Below the pieces are notes generated by a model. The model did no database searches. It saw nothing but the letters and a program-made list of their open reading frames with translations, and was not told the DNA's origin. A stretch of 64,000 bases of DNA from Flavobacterium sp. LC2016-13 (GTDB lineage Bacteria > Bacteroidota > Bacteroidia > Flavobacteriales > Flavobacteriaceae), in the NCBI RefSeq assembly GCF_009707955.1, contig NZ_WMDQ01000007.1, forward strand, positions 124,001 through 188,000, written 5' to 3'. Positions 45,041 to 53,541 of this stretch are shown in pieces; position 1 is the stretch's first letter; each line of letters starts with the position of its first letter. A program made the translations under genes and the position numbers.

Positions 45041-45056
45041 CTTAAATTTGTTTAAG
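45041..45056. promoter_or_regulatory. Palindromic candidate operator of the DeoR-type gene
   Basis: CTTAAA, four bases TTTG, then TTTAAG: perfect 6-nt arms centred on a -7 promoter element TAAATTTG (45043-45050) 15 nt before the ATG at 45071. Overlap with the promoter suggests autorepression. Confidence 0.4.
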
Positions 45057-45070
45057 TAAAAAGTATTCGA

Positions 45071-45844
45071 ATGAATGATCAGGAATTAATAAATTATACA
45101 AAAGAGGAAAGGAAAAATCACATCTTAAAAGAGATTAACCTGCATACTCGTGTAAGTTTTGAAACGCTTTCGGCTAAACTGGGTGTTTCAGAAGATACGA
45201 TACGACGTGATATTAATGAACTTGAATCAGAATCTTTATTGATTAAAGTGAAAGGTGGTGCGATGACCAAGGCGTATCATTATTCATCTTCAAACCAAAC
45301 ATATGAAGTAGAATCAAAACAAGTCATTGCCGAGAAAACTATTAGTCTTTTGCATGATGGTATGGTTTTAATACTTGATGGAGGAACTACTATTAGAGAG
45401 TTTATTCGATTAATTCCAAATGATTTAAATCTTACCATTTTTACAATTACAGTGGTTACGGCTGTTCAGCTTTTAGATAAGCCTAATGTCAAAGTTATTA
45501 TGATTGGCGGCAGTATATCATCTTACAGTCAAATGTGTGTGAGTGGAGAAGTGTATCATCAATTAGCGAATATAAAAGCAGATTTATTGATTTTAGGAAC
45601 AAATGCTTTAGATATCGATGGCGGTTATTCAGATTCTGATTGGGAAACCGTACAAGTTAAAAAAGCGATGATTCAGGCTTCAAAAAAAACAGCCATCATA
45701 ACAATTACAGAAAAGCTTAATACGGTGCTAAAAATGAAAATTGCGAGCTTATCTGAGGTTGATTATGTTGTTACCGAAGTTGATCCGAAGAATGAAAAAT
45801 TAAAAGCTTATAAAATGGCTTTTCCAGATTTGATTATTATTTAA
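45071..45844 (+). CDS. DeoR/GlpR-family transcription regulator
   Basis: A 257-residue regulator. The N-terminal HTH (about 12-65) is of the DeoR type: KERKNHILKEINLHTRVSFE, SAKLGVSEDTIRRDINELE and LIKVKGGAM. The sugar-phosphate-isomerase-like sensor domain (about 80-255) contains LDGGTTIREF and the later ADLLILGTNALDIDGGYSD, where family members bind sugar phosphates. Effector and target genes are unknown. A palindrome overlaps its own -7 element. The omega-amidase gene follows after 24 nt; functional linkage is not obvious. Confidence 0.9.
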   Translation: MNDQELINYTKEERKNHILKEINLHTRVSFETLSAKLGVSEDTIRRDINELESESLLIKVKGGAMTKAYHYSSSNQTYEVESKQVIAEKTISLLHDGMVLILDGGTTIREFIRLIPNDLNLTIFTITVVTAVQLLDKPNVKVIMIGGSISSYSQMCVSGEVYHQLANIKADLLILGTNALDIDGGYSDSDWETVQVKKAMIQASKKTAIITITEKLNTVLKMKIASLSEVDYVVTEVDPKNEKLKAYKMAFPDLIII

Positions 45845-45868
45845 TATCAAGCTCAAAATTCGTATAAA

Positions 45869-46636
45869 ATGAAAATAGCACTTATACAATCAGATCTTTA
45901 TTGGGAAGATATTGCCAAAAACAGAAATAATTTTGAATCGAAAATAAATCAAATCGATTCAGAAGTTAATTTGATTGTGCTTCCTGAAATGTTTTCGACC
46001 GGATTTACAATGAATGCTGTAGAAGTTGCTGAAACGATGGAAGGCGAAACAATTCTTTGGATAAAAACGCTGGCAAAACAGAAAAATGCTGCCATTACCG
46101 GAAGTCTCATTATCAAAGAAAATAATCAATATTATAATCGAATGTTGTTCATTTTTCCGTCAGGAGAAATTCAATATTATGACAAACGCCATTTGTTTAC
46201 ACTTGCCGGAGAAGATCAAACCTATACAAGCGGAACTGAAAAAGTAATCGTTGATTATTTAGGTTGGAAGATTTGTCTGCAAATTTGCTATGATTTAAGA
46301 TTTCCTGTTTTTGCCAGAAACATCGAAAATTACGATTTGCTTATATATGTTGCCAATTGGCCAAAAGTTCGTACGAATGCGTGGGATATTTTGCTAAAAG
46401 CACGCGCCGTAGAAAACCTGAGTTATGTTGTTGGCGTAAACAGGTTAGGGCTTGATGCTAACGATTATGAGCATATAGGACATTCGCAGGCAGTCGATTA
46501 TTTAGGACATTATATTTTGGAACCACAAGAAACTCAAAATATTTTTGTGGTTGAATTAGACAAAAATATAATGTTGGAAACACGTAAAAAGCTTGACTTT
46601 TTGAGTGATAAAGATGCTTTCGAAATTAAAATCTAG
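45869..46636 (+). CDS. Omega-amidase (nitrilase family)
   Basis: A 255-residue cytoplasmic C-N hydrolase of the YafV/Nit2 type that deamidates 2-oxoglutaramate or 2-oxosuccinamate. The catalytic triad is E40 in LPEMFSTGFTM, K106 in YDKRHLF and C140 in KICLQICYDLRFP. PEMFSTGF with YDKRHLFTLAGE is characteristic of omega-amidase. It likely shares a transcript with the DeoR-type gene. Its last four bases overlap the end of the convergent lipoprotein gene. Confidence 0.92.
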   Translation: MKIALIQSDLYWEDIAKNRNNFESKINQIDSEVNLIVLPEMFSTGFTMNAVEVAETMEGETILWIKTLAKQKNAAITGSLIIKENNQYYNRMLFIFPSGEIQYYDKRHLFTLAGEDQTYTSGTEKVIVDYLGWKICLQICYDLRFPVFARNIENYDLLIYVANWPKVRTNAWDILLKARAVENLSYVVGVNRLGLDANDYEHIGHSQAVDYLGHYILEPQETQNIFVVELDKNIMLETRKKLDFLSDKDAFEIKI

Positions 46637-48321
46637 AAAGCCTTTCTCTTCTTCTCTTCTTCTTTTTTCTTCTTTTTCGTTTCCTTTACTTCCAGTTCTG
46701 GATTATAAGGAATACTTAAATCAATAGTTTCATCTACATCCCAATTCGTTCGAACATCGATTTCTTTTTGATAATAAAACACTTCTTCAGCATACGTTTT
46801 ACTTAAGAAATTTCCGGAGTCAAATACTTTGTTTTTATTATCATCATACGTGATTCTTAACGTAAATGATTCGGGTTGCAATAAATCGAATTGAAGTTTA
46901 GTCTTGCCTTCAGAATAGTCGCTGGCAAGTACCACATCTCCTTTTTTATTGGTAATTTCCGCTATTATCGGAAAACGCTTTACATTCTTCAAATTCAATA
47001 TTAAATTCCCGTAATCTTCAAATTCCCTGGTGGTTAATTTAAAAGATAACGTATCGTTAGACTTTTCGTAGAAATCAGTCAAAGCGCCTGGAAGAAAGGT
47101 AAAATTGTATTTCTGCAAAGGTTCTTTCTTAAAATCGACATATAATTTCTGCTCAAATTCATCGTATTCTGTAGTAAAATCTACTGCAGTAGAATCTTTG
47201 TTTACCAATTTGATTTTTGATTTGTCAAATTTCACCAAAGGCGTTGCAGTTTCTAAAGTAAACCTGTCTCTAAAATGAATAATACCGTTTTGTACCGCTG
47301 TTATGTTTAAAGTATCTTTTTTCAGGTCTTTAATTCTAAAAGTAAACTTTTTATCGTAACCTTCTTTGCTAATATCAAGAGATAAAGAATCTGCTTTTAG
47401 AGGTTTGTACCAAACTTGTAAAGAATCTTTTTTAGGAAATTGAGTAACAATAGTTTCCAGTATTTCAGTATTGTTTCTAAGAAAAATTTTTGGTTTAGAA
47501 AGTTTAAAATTCTGTTTTCCTTCATAAGGAAGCAATAATCTGTTTCCTGAAGCCTGAATAGGTTTAAAAGCCTTTAAAGGCAATACTTCCTTAAATAATT
47601 CTAATTCAAAAAGAGTATCATTTGGCACCGTGATAAAATGCTTAAGAAAACCAATTTTGTCGTCTTTTGGGTTAAATTTATTGTTGCCGCCTTTATCTTT
47701 CATTGCCACTAAAAGATATTTTCCGGCTTTTAAATTTTCTAATTTAAAAGTTCTCAAACTATCCAGAGTATTCGTTACATATCTTGGAAAATCTTTATAA
47801 ACAACAGAATCTTTGTATTTATCATTTACTTCATACAACATTACCGAAACAAAATTGTCAACCGTTTTTTCATAAGAATCCTTAATGATTCCGCCAATAG
47901 AAAGCGAATCGATATAAGGTCCTGTAGAAAAAATATATTTAAATTGATTCATCGCATTACCTTCATTATTATCGGTAATACTTTGTCCAAAATTAAAACT
48001 GTAAGTAGTATTAGGTTGTAAAGTATCTTTAATCTTTATAGTTAAAACTTTACTCACATTCGTTGGTGTGATGATTGGCTCATGTTTCATTGGAGGTGAA
48101 ATAATAAGCTGTTTGTTCAGGTTTTTAAGCTTAACATATTCATCAAAAGTTAAAATAATTTGATCTCCTTTAAAGTTAGTGCTGTAATTTTTAGGCGAAC
48201 TCGATTCTAAAACAGGAGCAAGTGTATCTTTTAATCCGCCGGTAATGCTGCCTCTTTTGGCGCAACTCATCATTAAAAATACTAAAAGGAATGAAATATA
48301 TTTTAAGTTGTTTTTCAACAT
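46633..48321 (-). CDS. Lipoprotein with Ig-like (Big_5-type) domains
   Basis: A 562-residue lipoprotein. The lipobox is FLMMSC (Cys20) followed by AKRGSITGG. An Ig-like domain with SSPKNYSTNF, ILTFDEYVKL and TTYSFNFGQ lies at about 30-130. Further beta-rich repeats follow, ending in a lysine/glutamate tail. I use ATG 48321: a longer frame from GTG 48345 exists, but its start overlaps a -7-type element (TTATTTTG, 48351-48344 on the minus strand), which would place transcription start beyond it. The family is widespread in Bacteroidota; its role is unknown. Three-prime overlap of 4 nt with omega-amidase. Confidence 0.8.
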   Translation of the reverse strand: MLKNNLKYISFLLVFLMMSCAKRGSITGGLKDTLAPVLESSSPKNYSTNFKGDQIILTFDEYVKLKNLNKQLIISPPMKHEPIITPTNVSKVLTIKIKDTLQPNTTYSFNFGQSITDNNEGNAMNQFKYIFSTGPYIDSLSIGGIIKDSYEKTVDNFVSVMLYEVNDKYKDSVVYKDFPRYVTNTLDSLRTFKLENLKAGKYLLVAMKDKGGNNKFNPKDDKIGFLKHFITVPNDTLFELELFKEVLPLKAFKPIQASGNRLLLPYEGKQNFKLSKPKIFLRNNTEILETIVTQFPKKDSLQVWYKPLKADSLSLDISKEGYDKKFTFRIKDLKKDTLNITAVQNGIIHFRDRFTLETATPLVKFDKSKIKLVNKDSTAVDFTTEYDEFEQKLYVDFKKEPLQKYNFTFLPGALTDFYEKSNDTLSFKLTTREFEDYGNLILNLKNVKRFPIIAEITNKKGDVVLASDYSEGKTKLQFDLLQPESFTLRITYDDNKNKVFDSGNFLSKTYAEEVFYYQKEIDVRTNWDVDETIDLSIPYNPELEVKETKKKKKEEEKKRKAF

Positions 48322-48491
48322 AACAGTTTTTGAATTTGATTGCACAAAATAACGATTATATTTGCTTTAATCGAAATTTTTTATCTATTTATTAGGAATT
48401 ACACCTTTTGCTTTTTGCTGTTTTTTCGAAGATAGATTCATAAACGCTGTATTATTTCTTACATTTGAATTCTTATTTAATTTAATAGGTT

Positions 48492-49496
48492 TTGAAAAAG
48501 AATATCTTAATGGCTTTTGTGTTTTTATTGCTTGTTTCCTGTAGCAAGACAAAAGAGCCAATTATATCTTTTTATTACTGGAAAACCATCTTTAAATTAT
48601 CTCCTGCCGAAAAAGAAGTTTTGAAAGATAATAATGTCACTAAGCTTTACATTCGTTATTTTGATATTGGTTTGCATCCCAAAGCGCAAGAACCAATTCC
48701 TGTAAGTCCCATACATTTTCAGGAAAACATGAATGGTTTTGAAATTGTTCCGGTAATCTTCATCAAAAATAAAGTCATGTTGCAGAATAATCTTGATATT
48801 GATGACTTGGCTCAAAAAACGATTTTTTTAGTAGAAGAAATCAATACCAAAAATAAAATTGTTTCCACTGAAATTCAAATTGATTGCGATTGGACATTGG
48901 CGAGCAAGGGCAATTATTTAAAGTTTATCGAAAGATTTAAAAAACTATCACATAAAAAACTATCGGCAACGATTAGATTACATCAGGTTAAGTATTTTAA
49001 AAAGACCAAAATTCCAAATGTAGATTCCGGCGTTTTAATGTATTATAATATGGGATCTATTGCTCCGGATTCCTTAAATTCTATTTACAGTCAAAAAATT
49101 GCCCACAATTATCTCGAAAGTTTAAAGAAATATCCGCTGCATCTTGATTTTGCTTTGCCTATATATTCCTGGGGAGTTCATATCAGAAATAAGAAAGTGA
49201 TAGGTTTGCGTTCAAAACTAAATGTGAATGAACTTAAAATAGATAAAAACTTTGAAAGAATTAGTCCAGTCTTTTTTAAAGCGAGACAATCTAATTACAA
49301 AAATGGAGTTTTTTATGAAGAAAATGATTTACTCAAAATAGAAGCAATTTCTTCAGAAGATTTAAATGAAATGGCAGAAGATTTAGATGAAAATTTAGCT
49401 CAGAAACCAAACGAAATTATTTTTTACGATTTAGACGAATTCAATATAAAAAACTATGAAAAGAATATTTTTAAACAAGTTGTTTCTTATTTCTAG
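48492..49496 (+). CDS. Lipoprotein, possible TIM-barrel-like, unknown
   Basis: A 334-residue lipoprotein from TTG 48492. The signal peptide ends in LLVSCSK (Cys17). The body carries alternating strands and helices (FEIVPVIFIKNKV, TEIQIDCDWTLASKGNYLKF, SATIRLHQVKYF, HLDFALPIYSWGVH), suggesting an alpha/beta barrel. The DxDW motif and later YSWG recall sugar-binding barrels, but no hydrolase family is certain. The following gene begins 41 nt before its stop, so translation is likely coupled. Confidence 0.68.
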   Translation: MKKNILMAFVFLLLVSCSKTKEPIISFYYWKTIFKLSPAEKEVLKDNNVTKLYIRYFDIGLHPKAQEPIPVSPIHFQENMNGFEIVPVIFIKNKVMLQNNLDIDDLAQKTIFLVEEINTKNKIVSTEIQIDCDWTLASKGNYLKFIERFKKLSHKKLSATIRLHQVKYFKKTKIPNVDSGVLMYYNMGSIAPDSLNSIYSQKIAHNYLESLKKYPLHLDFALPIYSWGVHIRNKKVIGLRSKLNVNELKIDKNFERISPVFFKARQSNYKNGVFYEENDLLKIEAISSEDLNEMAEDLDENLAQKPNEIIFYDLDEFNIKNYEKNIFKQVVSYF

Positions 49497-51810
49497 CGCT
49501 TCCCTTCTTTTTGTTTACGGAATAATTTATGCTTGTGCTGGCGGAGACGACTGGGATTTTTTTAGTTATAATTCTAATTTTACGCCAGAAACATTTACAG
49601 ATGAATCATATTCGCCGCTTTTTTTGTCCGGAGATATTTTTTACGGAATTGGATTTGATACGCAGCATAATTCCAGGTTTAATGATAAAATCAAATCAGA
49701 TTGGAATACGTATTTGAAAACAAAAGTAGATACCGCGACGGTTAGTTATTTTTTAATTGGAGATCTAACTCCACGATATTCCAGCGAAAGTAAAATCTCA
49801 AAAAGTAAAACAGAGATTACACAGCTTCATGTTTATTTTAAAACTAAAAAAGAAAATCAGACTTCTTTAAAATGGAGTAAAAAATTGAATTTGAAAGATG
49901 ATAAAGTAAAGAGTTTTATCGAATTTCTGTATTTGGCGCAAAAAGTAGAAACAGTTTCTATTGGAGAAGATTATTGGAGTTATGATCCTGTTGTGGCGAA
50001 AACTTTAAAAGATTTCAAAATGATTCAATCTATTGAAAATGTTTATAATACAATGCCGGATGCATTTTTGAAAAACAGATATTGGTTTCTTACTCTCAAA
50101 GCCTATTTTTATAGCAGCAGTAAACAAAAAGCAATTGATTTTTTTAATAAAACAGAACAATCAGTTCCTAAAAATGTATTGTATTACAGAGGACTTGCTT
50201 ATGTAGCGGGAGTAAAATACAAACAGAAAAAATATGCAGAATCAAATTGCTTGTATGCACAAGTATTTGATAAATGTCCGGAAATGAGAATTGTAACCGC
50301 ATATAGTTTTCATCCGCAAAATGACGCCGATTGGAACAAATCGCTATTTTTAGCTAAAAATAATACCGAAAAAGCAGCACTTTGGGCCATTCACGGATTT
50401 TATAAAGATGAAAAACAAGCCATTGAAAAGATCTACGGTTTAGATCCAAAAAGTGAACATTTAAATTACTTGTTAACCCGATTGGTAAATAGTCAGGAAC
50501 AAAGCATAAATAATTCATTTGAAGAAAGCGGAAAAGATAACCAACCGGCAAAAAAGCAAACTGTTGCTGAAAACAAGGAATTCAATAAAAGTAAAATCGA
50601 TCAAAAAGCATTCGACTTAGTTTCTAAAATTGCTTTGGCAGGAAATACCAATAAACCTTATTTGTGGGATATTTCAATTGGATATCTTCAAACGTTAAAA
50701 GGCGATTTTGCAGCTGCAGAAAGTAATTACGATAAAGCCGAAAAAACGATGCCTAAAACAGAGTTGGCAAAATATCAATTAAGATTGCTTCGATTTGTAA
50801 ACAACATGAGTAAGATTGATAAGCTTACAGATAAAAACGAGAAAACAATTTTAACCGATTTGAACTGGTTGTATCAGGAACTTCCAAAAACATATAAAGG
50901 GCAGGAGTTTCGTTATCAAAACGCGGCTCAATGGAGTAAAAATTATTTGGCAACGCTTTACAGAGCAAAATCAAATCCGGTAATGGCAGAGTTATTTGGT
51001 GATACGCCAAACAATTATTGGGGTTCAGGAAATTCGTTTTATGATAATGAGAAGAATTTGTTGGATATGAAAGCATTTTTAGCAAAATCTGATAAAACCG
51101 AAATCGAAAAAATCGCATTTGGAATTTATGGTTTAAAGCTAAAAGACATTAGTGATTTTCAGGCAATTCAATCTACTTTCAAAAATAAAATTCCCGAAGC
51201 AATTGTCTATATGAAAGAAACAGATTCGGTACAATATTATCAGTTTTTAGGAAATCCGTTTAACGGAAATATAAAAGATTGCCATGATTGTGATCACGCA
51301 GCCTATCAAAAAAAGAAATATTCTCAAATCGATTTTCTAACGACAATAAAAGAAATGCAGGATAAACTGGCTCAAAAAGAAGATGTTTATACCAATAGTT
51401 TATTGCTTGGAAATGCATTTTATAATATTACACATTTTGGTAACGCAAGAACTTTTTATGAAGTCAATATTGTGGGTTACGGATCAAGCCCGTATTCATT
51501 TAGAGATTCAATAAAAAAAATGATTACCAATTGTGATGTTTCTAAAATGTATTATCAAAAAGCTTTTGAAGCCGCTACAACAAAAGAACAAAAAGCAAAA
51601 TGCATTTATTTGCTGGCAAAATGTGAACGTAATGCATATTATAATACGAAATACAATAGCGTAAATAGTTGGTGGGAAATTCAGGATGATAAAGTTAATT
51701 TTATTGCCTGGAACGGATTTAAAACTTTAAAAAAGGACTATTCAGACACTAAATATTATCAGGATGTTATTGCAGAATGTGGTTATTTTAATACTTATGT
51801 GAGTCAGTAA
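49456..51810 (+). CDS. Exported repeat protein, likely TPR-like, unknown
   Basis: A 784-residue protein with a signal or anchor segment (about 8-27, LFLISSASLLFVYGIIYACA). A short N-terminal beta region follows, then long helical repeats from about 180 to the end (for example KNRYWFLTLKAYFYSSSKQK, GLAYVAGVKYKQKKYAESN and LWDISIGYLQTLKGDFAAAE), with the helix-turn-helix spacing of TPR units. Cysteines in DCHDCDHAAYQ (about 613-623) are notable. It overlaps the preceding lipoprotein gene by 41 nt. The pair is probably a cell-surface system, but no substrate is known. Confidence 0.7.
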   Translation: MKRIFLNKLFLISSASLLFVYGIIYACAGGDDWDFFSYNSNFTPETFTDESYSPLFLSGDIFYGIGFDTQHNSRFNDKIKSDWNTYLKTKVDTATVSYFLIGDLTPRYSSESKISKSKTEITQLHVYFKTKKENQTSLKWSKKLNLKDDKVKSFIEFLYLAQKVETVSIGEDYWSYDPVVAKTLKDFKMIQSIENVYNTMPDAFLKNRYWFLTLKAYFYSSSKQKAIDFFNKTEQSVPKNVLYYRGLAYVAGVKYKQKKYAESNCLYAQVFDKCPEMRIVTAYSFHPQNDADWNKSLFLAKNNTEKAALWAIHGFYKDEKQAIEKIYGLDPKSEHLNYLLTRLVNSQEQSINNSFEESGKDNQPAKKQTVAENKEFNKSKIDQKAFDLVSKIALAGNTNKPYLWDISIGYLQTLKGDFAAAESNYDKAEKTMPKTELAKYQLRLLRFVNNMSKIDKLTDKNEKTILTDLNWLYQELPKTYKGQEFRYQNAAQWSKNYLATLYRAKSNPVMAELFGDTPNNYWGSGNSFYDNEKNLLDMKAFLAKSDKTEIEKIAFGIYGLKLKDISDFQAIQSTFKNKIPEAIVYMKETDSVQYYQFLGNPFNGNIKDCHDCDHAAYQKKKYSQIDFLTTIKEMQDKLAQKEDVYTNSLLLGNAFYNITHFGNARTFYEVNIVGYGSSPYSFRDSIKKMITNCDVSKMYYQKAFEAATTKEQKAKCIYLLAKCERNAYYNTKYNSVNSWWEIQDDKVNFIAWNGFKTLKKDYSDTKYYQDVIAECGYFNTYVSQ

Positions 51811-51831
51811 TTGTTTTAATAAAAAATAGAA

Positions 51832-52236
51832 ATGGTAAATAAAATTGAACATATCGGAATTGCTGTAAAAAATATTGATGATGCAAATGTTTTGTTTGAG
51901 AAATTATTGGGAGTTTCGTCTTATAAATCTGAAACAGTAGAAAGCGAAGGAGTTGTAACATCATTTTTTCAGACAGGCGTAAATAAAATAGAGCTTTTAA
52001 TGGCAACCAATCCGGAAAGTCCAATTGCGAAATTTTTGGAGAAAAAAGGAGAAGGAATTCATCATATTGCTTTTGATGTTGAAGATATCGTTGCAGAAAT
52101 AGAACGCCTAAAAAAGGAAGGTTTTGTATTGATTAATGAAGTTCCTAAGAAAGGAGCCGATAATAAACTGGTCGCTTTTTTACATCCAAAAAATACAAAT
52201 GGCGTTTTAGTAGAACTTTGTCAGGAAATTAAATAA
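51832..52236 (+). CDS. mce: Methylmalonyl-CoA epimerase
   Basis: A 134-residue vicinal oxygen chelate protein that interconverts (R)- and (S)-methylmalonyl-CoA in propionate/succinate metabolism. Metal ligands are H7 in IEHIGIAVKN, E53-region in KIELLMATNP, H in GIHHIAFDVED (about 77) and E at the C-terminus in GVLVELCQE. The length fits the family. It starts 21 nt after the repeat protein stop and could be read on the same transcript. No mutase is in the window. Confidence 0.92.
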   Translation: MVNKIEHIGIAVKNIDDANVLFEKLLGVSSYKSETVESEGVVTSFFQTGVNKIELLMATNPESPIAKFLEKKGEGIHHIAFDVEDIVAEIERLKKEGFVLINEVPKKGADNKLVAFLHPKNTNGVLVELCQEIK

Positions 52237-52339
52237 AAAAATACTGATTTGACTTTTTAAATAAGGCATTGAAAATCAATTAAGTTTTTAAAATCAGTTG
52301 ATGCAATTTGAAATTAAATACAAATCATCTCCCAAAATA

Positions 52340-52371
52340 TTTGGAGTGAATGAAAAATAGTAGTAATATTG
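52340..52371 (+). promoter_or_regulatory. Promoter of the CAU tRNA gene
   Basis: TTTG (52340-52343), 20 nt, TAATATTG (52364-52371, one mismatch to TAnnTTTG). Transcription would start a few nt before the tRNA at 52384. Confidence 0.6.
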
Positions 52372-52383
52372 CATCCTCAAACC

Positions 52384-52457
52384 GGTCCTATAGCTCAGCT
52401 GGTTAGAGCACCTGACTCATAATCAGGTGGTCCCTGGTTCGAGCCCAGGTGGGACCA
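52384..52457 (+). tRNA. tRNA with CAU anticodon, probably tRNA-Ile2
   Basis: A 74-nt cloverleaf: acceptor GGTCCTA/TGGGACC (one T-G pair), D arm GCTC/GAGC, anticodon stem CCTGA/TCAGG with loop CTCATAA (anticodon CAT at 52418-52420), T arm CCTGG/CCAGG with TTCGAGC. The discriminator is A and CCA is not encoded. CAU can be elongator Met, initiator Met or Ile2 (read after lysidine modification by TilS). C4-G69 and C5-G68 pairs are the known TilS determinants and favour Ile2. The initiator is unlikely: it lacks the three G-C pairs at the base of the anticodon stem and has paired 1-72. Confidence 0.9.
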
Positions 52458-52458
52458 C

Positions 52459-52493
52459 AAAAAGCTTCATAAAATTTATGAAGCTTTTTTTTT
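52459..52493 (+). terminator. Terminator of the tRNA gene
   Basis: Arms AAAAAGCTTCATAAA and TTTATGAAGCTTTTT around a single A, followed by T. Confidence 0.9.
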
Positions 52494-52503
52494 GCTCAAA
52501 AGA

Positions 52504-52533
52504 TTGGATTTATGATAAAATCTTATACATTTG
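52504..52533 (+). promoter_or_regulatory. Promoter of the proline-rich small gene
   Basis: TTG (52504-52506), 19 nt, TACATTTG (52526-52533). Exact Bacteroidota consensus. A leader of about 95 nt precedes the ATG at 52631. Confidence 0.65.
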
Positions 52534-52630
52534 TCAAATAATAGAGCGTAAGATGTTGTTTTTGCGCGAATTATCATATAAGCAGATAGATTAATAGTAT
52601 AGCTCCCTGGCTTTCAGTAAGTTGAGATTT

Positions 52631-52861
52631 ATGAAGATAGCAAAAACTTTTTTTTTAGTATTATTTATAACATTGATTAATGTTTCAAGTGTTTTAGCAG
52701 GGCCAAATCCTCCAGCACCAACCGCAAGAGCAGCTGCAGGGCCGCCTCCGCCACCGGATAGTCCAATTGATCAAAATTTGATAATTTTATTAGTAGTTGC
52801 AGTATTCTTCGGAATGTATACTATATATAAATATAACTTAATAAAAAAAGCTTCAATATAA
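52631..52861 (+). CDS. Proline-rich small membrane protein
   Basis: A 76-residue protein from ATG 52631 (a TTG nine nt upstream would add three residues). The signal peptide MKIAKTFFLVLFITLINVSS ends near VLAG. A periplasmic Pro/Ala-rich section follows, with GPNPPAPTARAAAGPPPPPD. One membrane helix (LIILLVVAVFFGMYTIYKY) and a short basic cytoplasmic end complete it. This pattern of a signal peptide, GxPPPPP and C-terminal helix is frequent in small flavobacterial proteins by recollection; function unknown. Its stop lies within the following terminator hairpin. Confidence 0.75.
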   Translation: MKIAKTFFLVLFITLINVSSVLAGPNPPAPTARAAAGPPPPPDSPIDQNLIILLVVAVFFGMYTIYKYNLIKKASI

Positions 52862-52875
52862 TTGAAGCTTTTTTT
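52843..52875. terminator. Bidirectional terminator
   Basis: AAAAAAAGCTTCAAT and ATTGAAGCTTTTTTT pair around a 3-nt loop. It overlaps the last codons of the proline-rich gene and lies before the end of ribE. Confidence 0.87.
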
Positions 52876-52893
52876 ATGACCTATTCTGAGACT

Positions 52894-53484
52894 TTATTTG
52901 TTAATCGAGTAAAGTCTTGAGATATATTTTCCTACTACATCAAATTCTAAATTTATTTTAGTGCCTACTTTAAAGTTTTTGAAATTAGTATTTTCAAAAG
53001 TATAAGGTATTATTGAAACACTAAATTCATTTGTTTTAGAATTTACAACCGTAAGACTTACTCCGTTTACAGTAATAGAACCTTTTTCGATAGTAATATT
53101 GTTGAGATTTTTGTCGTATTCAAAAGTATAATTCCAACTTCCGTTAGCCTCTTCAATTTTAATACAAGTTCCGGTTTGATCTACATGACCTTGAACAATA
53201 TGTCCGTCAAGACGATCTCCAAGTTTCATTCCTCTTTCAAGATTTACAATGTCGTTTACCTGCCAGTCTCCAATATTGGTTTTTAAAATTGTTTCCTCAA
53301 TTGCAGTTACCGTATAAAAAGTATCCTTTATAGCAACAACCGTTAAGCAAATTCCGTTATGCGAAACGCTTTGGTCAATTTTTAATTCGTTTGTAATTGA
53401 TGAATCAACAGTTAAGTGAAGATTATTTTGGTCTTTTTTTATTTCGTGAATCCTACCTAGGGTTTCTATAATTCCTGTGAACAT
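52894..53484 (-). CDS. ribE: Riboflavin synthase (alpha chain)
   Basis: A 196-residue enzyme that dismutates two molecules of 6,7-dimethyl-8-ribityllumazine to riboflavin. It has two repeated lumazine-binding barrels: residues 1-90 starting MFTGIIETLG with SHNGICLTV, and 91-185 with GHIVQGHVDQTG and SITVNGVSLTVV. Both barrels carry the family signature S/T-x-x-G-x-C/S-L-T. The gene is divergent from pdxA, and its start region overlaps the pdxA promoter area. No FMN riboswitch is seen upstream: only 57 nt separate the two genes. Confidence 0.95.
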   Translation of the reverse strand: MFTGIIETLGRIHEIKKDQNNLHLTVDSSITNELKIDQSVSHNGICLTVVAIKDTFYTVTAIEETILKTNIGDWQVNDIVNLERGMKLGDRLDGHIVQGHVDQTGTCIKIEEANGSWNYTFEYDKNLNNITIEKGSITVNGVSLTVVNSKTNEFSVSIIPYTFENTNFKNFKVGTKINLEFDVVGKYISRLYSINK

Positions 53485-53541
53485 TGTTGTTTTATTTTAC
53501 TAAATTTGCACATCAAAATTAGTAATAAATAATCTGAGCTC

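Noticed and set aside
52894..53541. FMN riboswitch before ribE
   Set aside because: Only 57 nt lie between ribE and pdxA, too short, and no aptamer pattern is visible.
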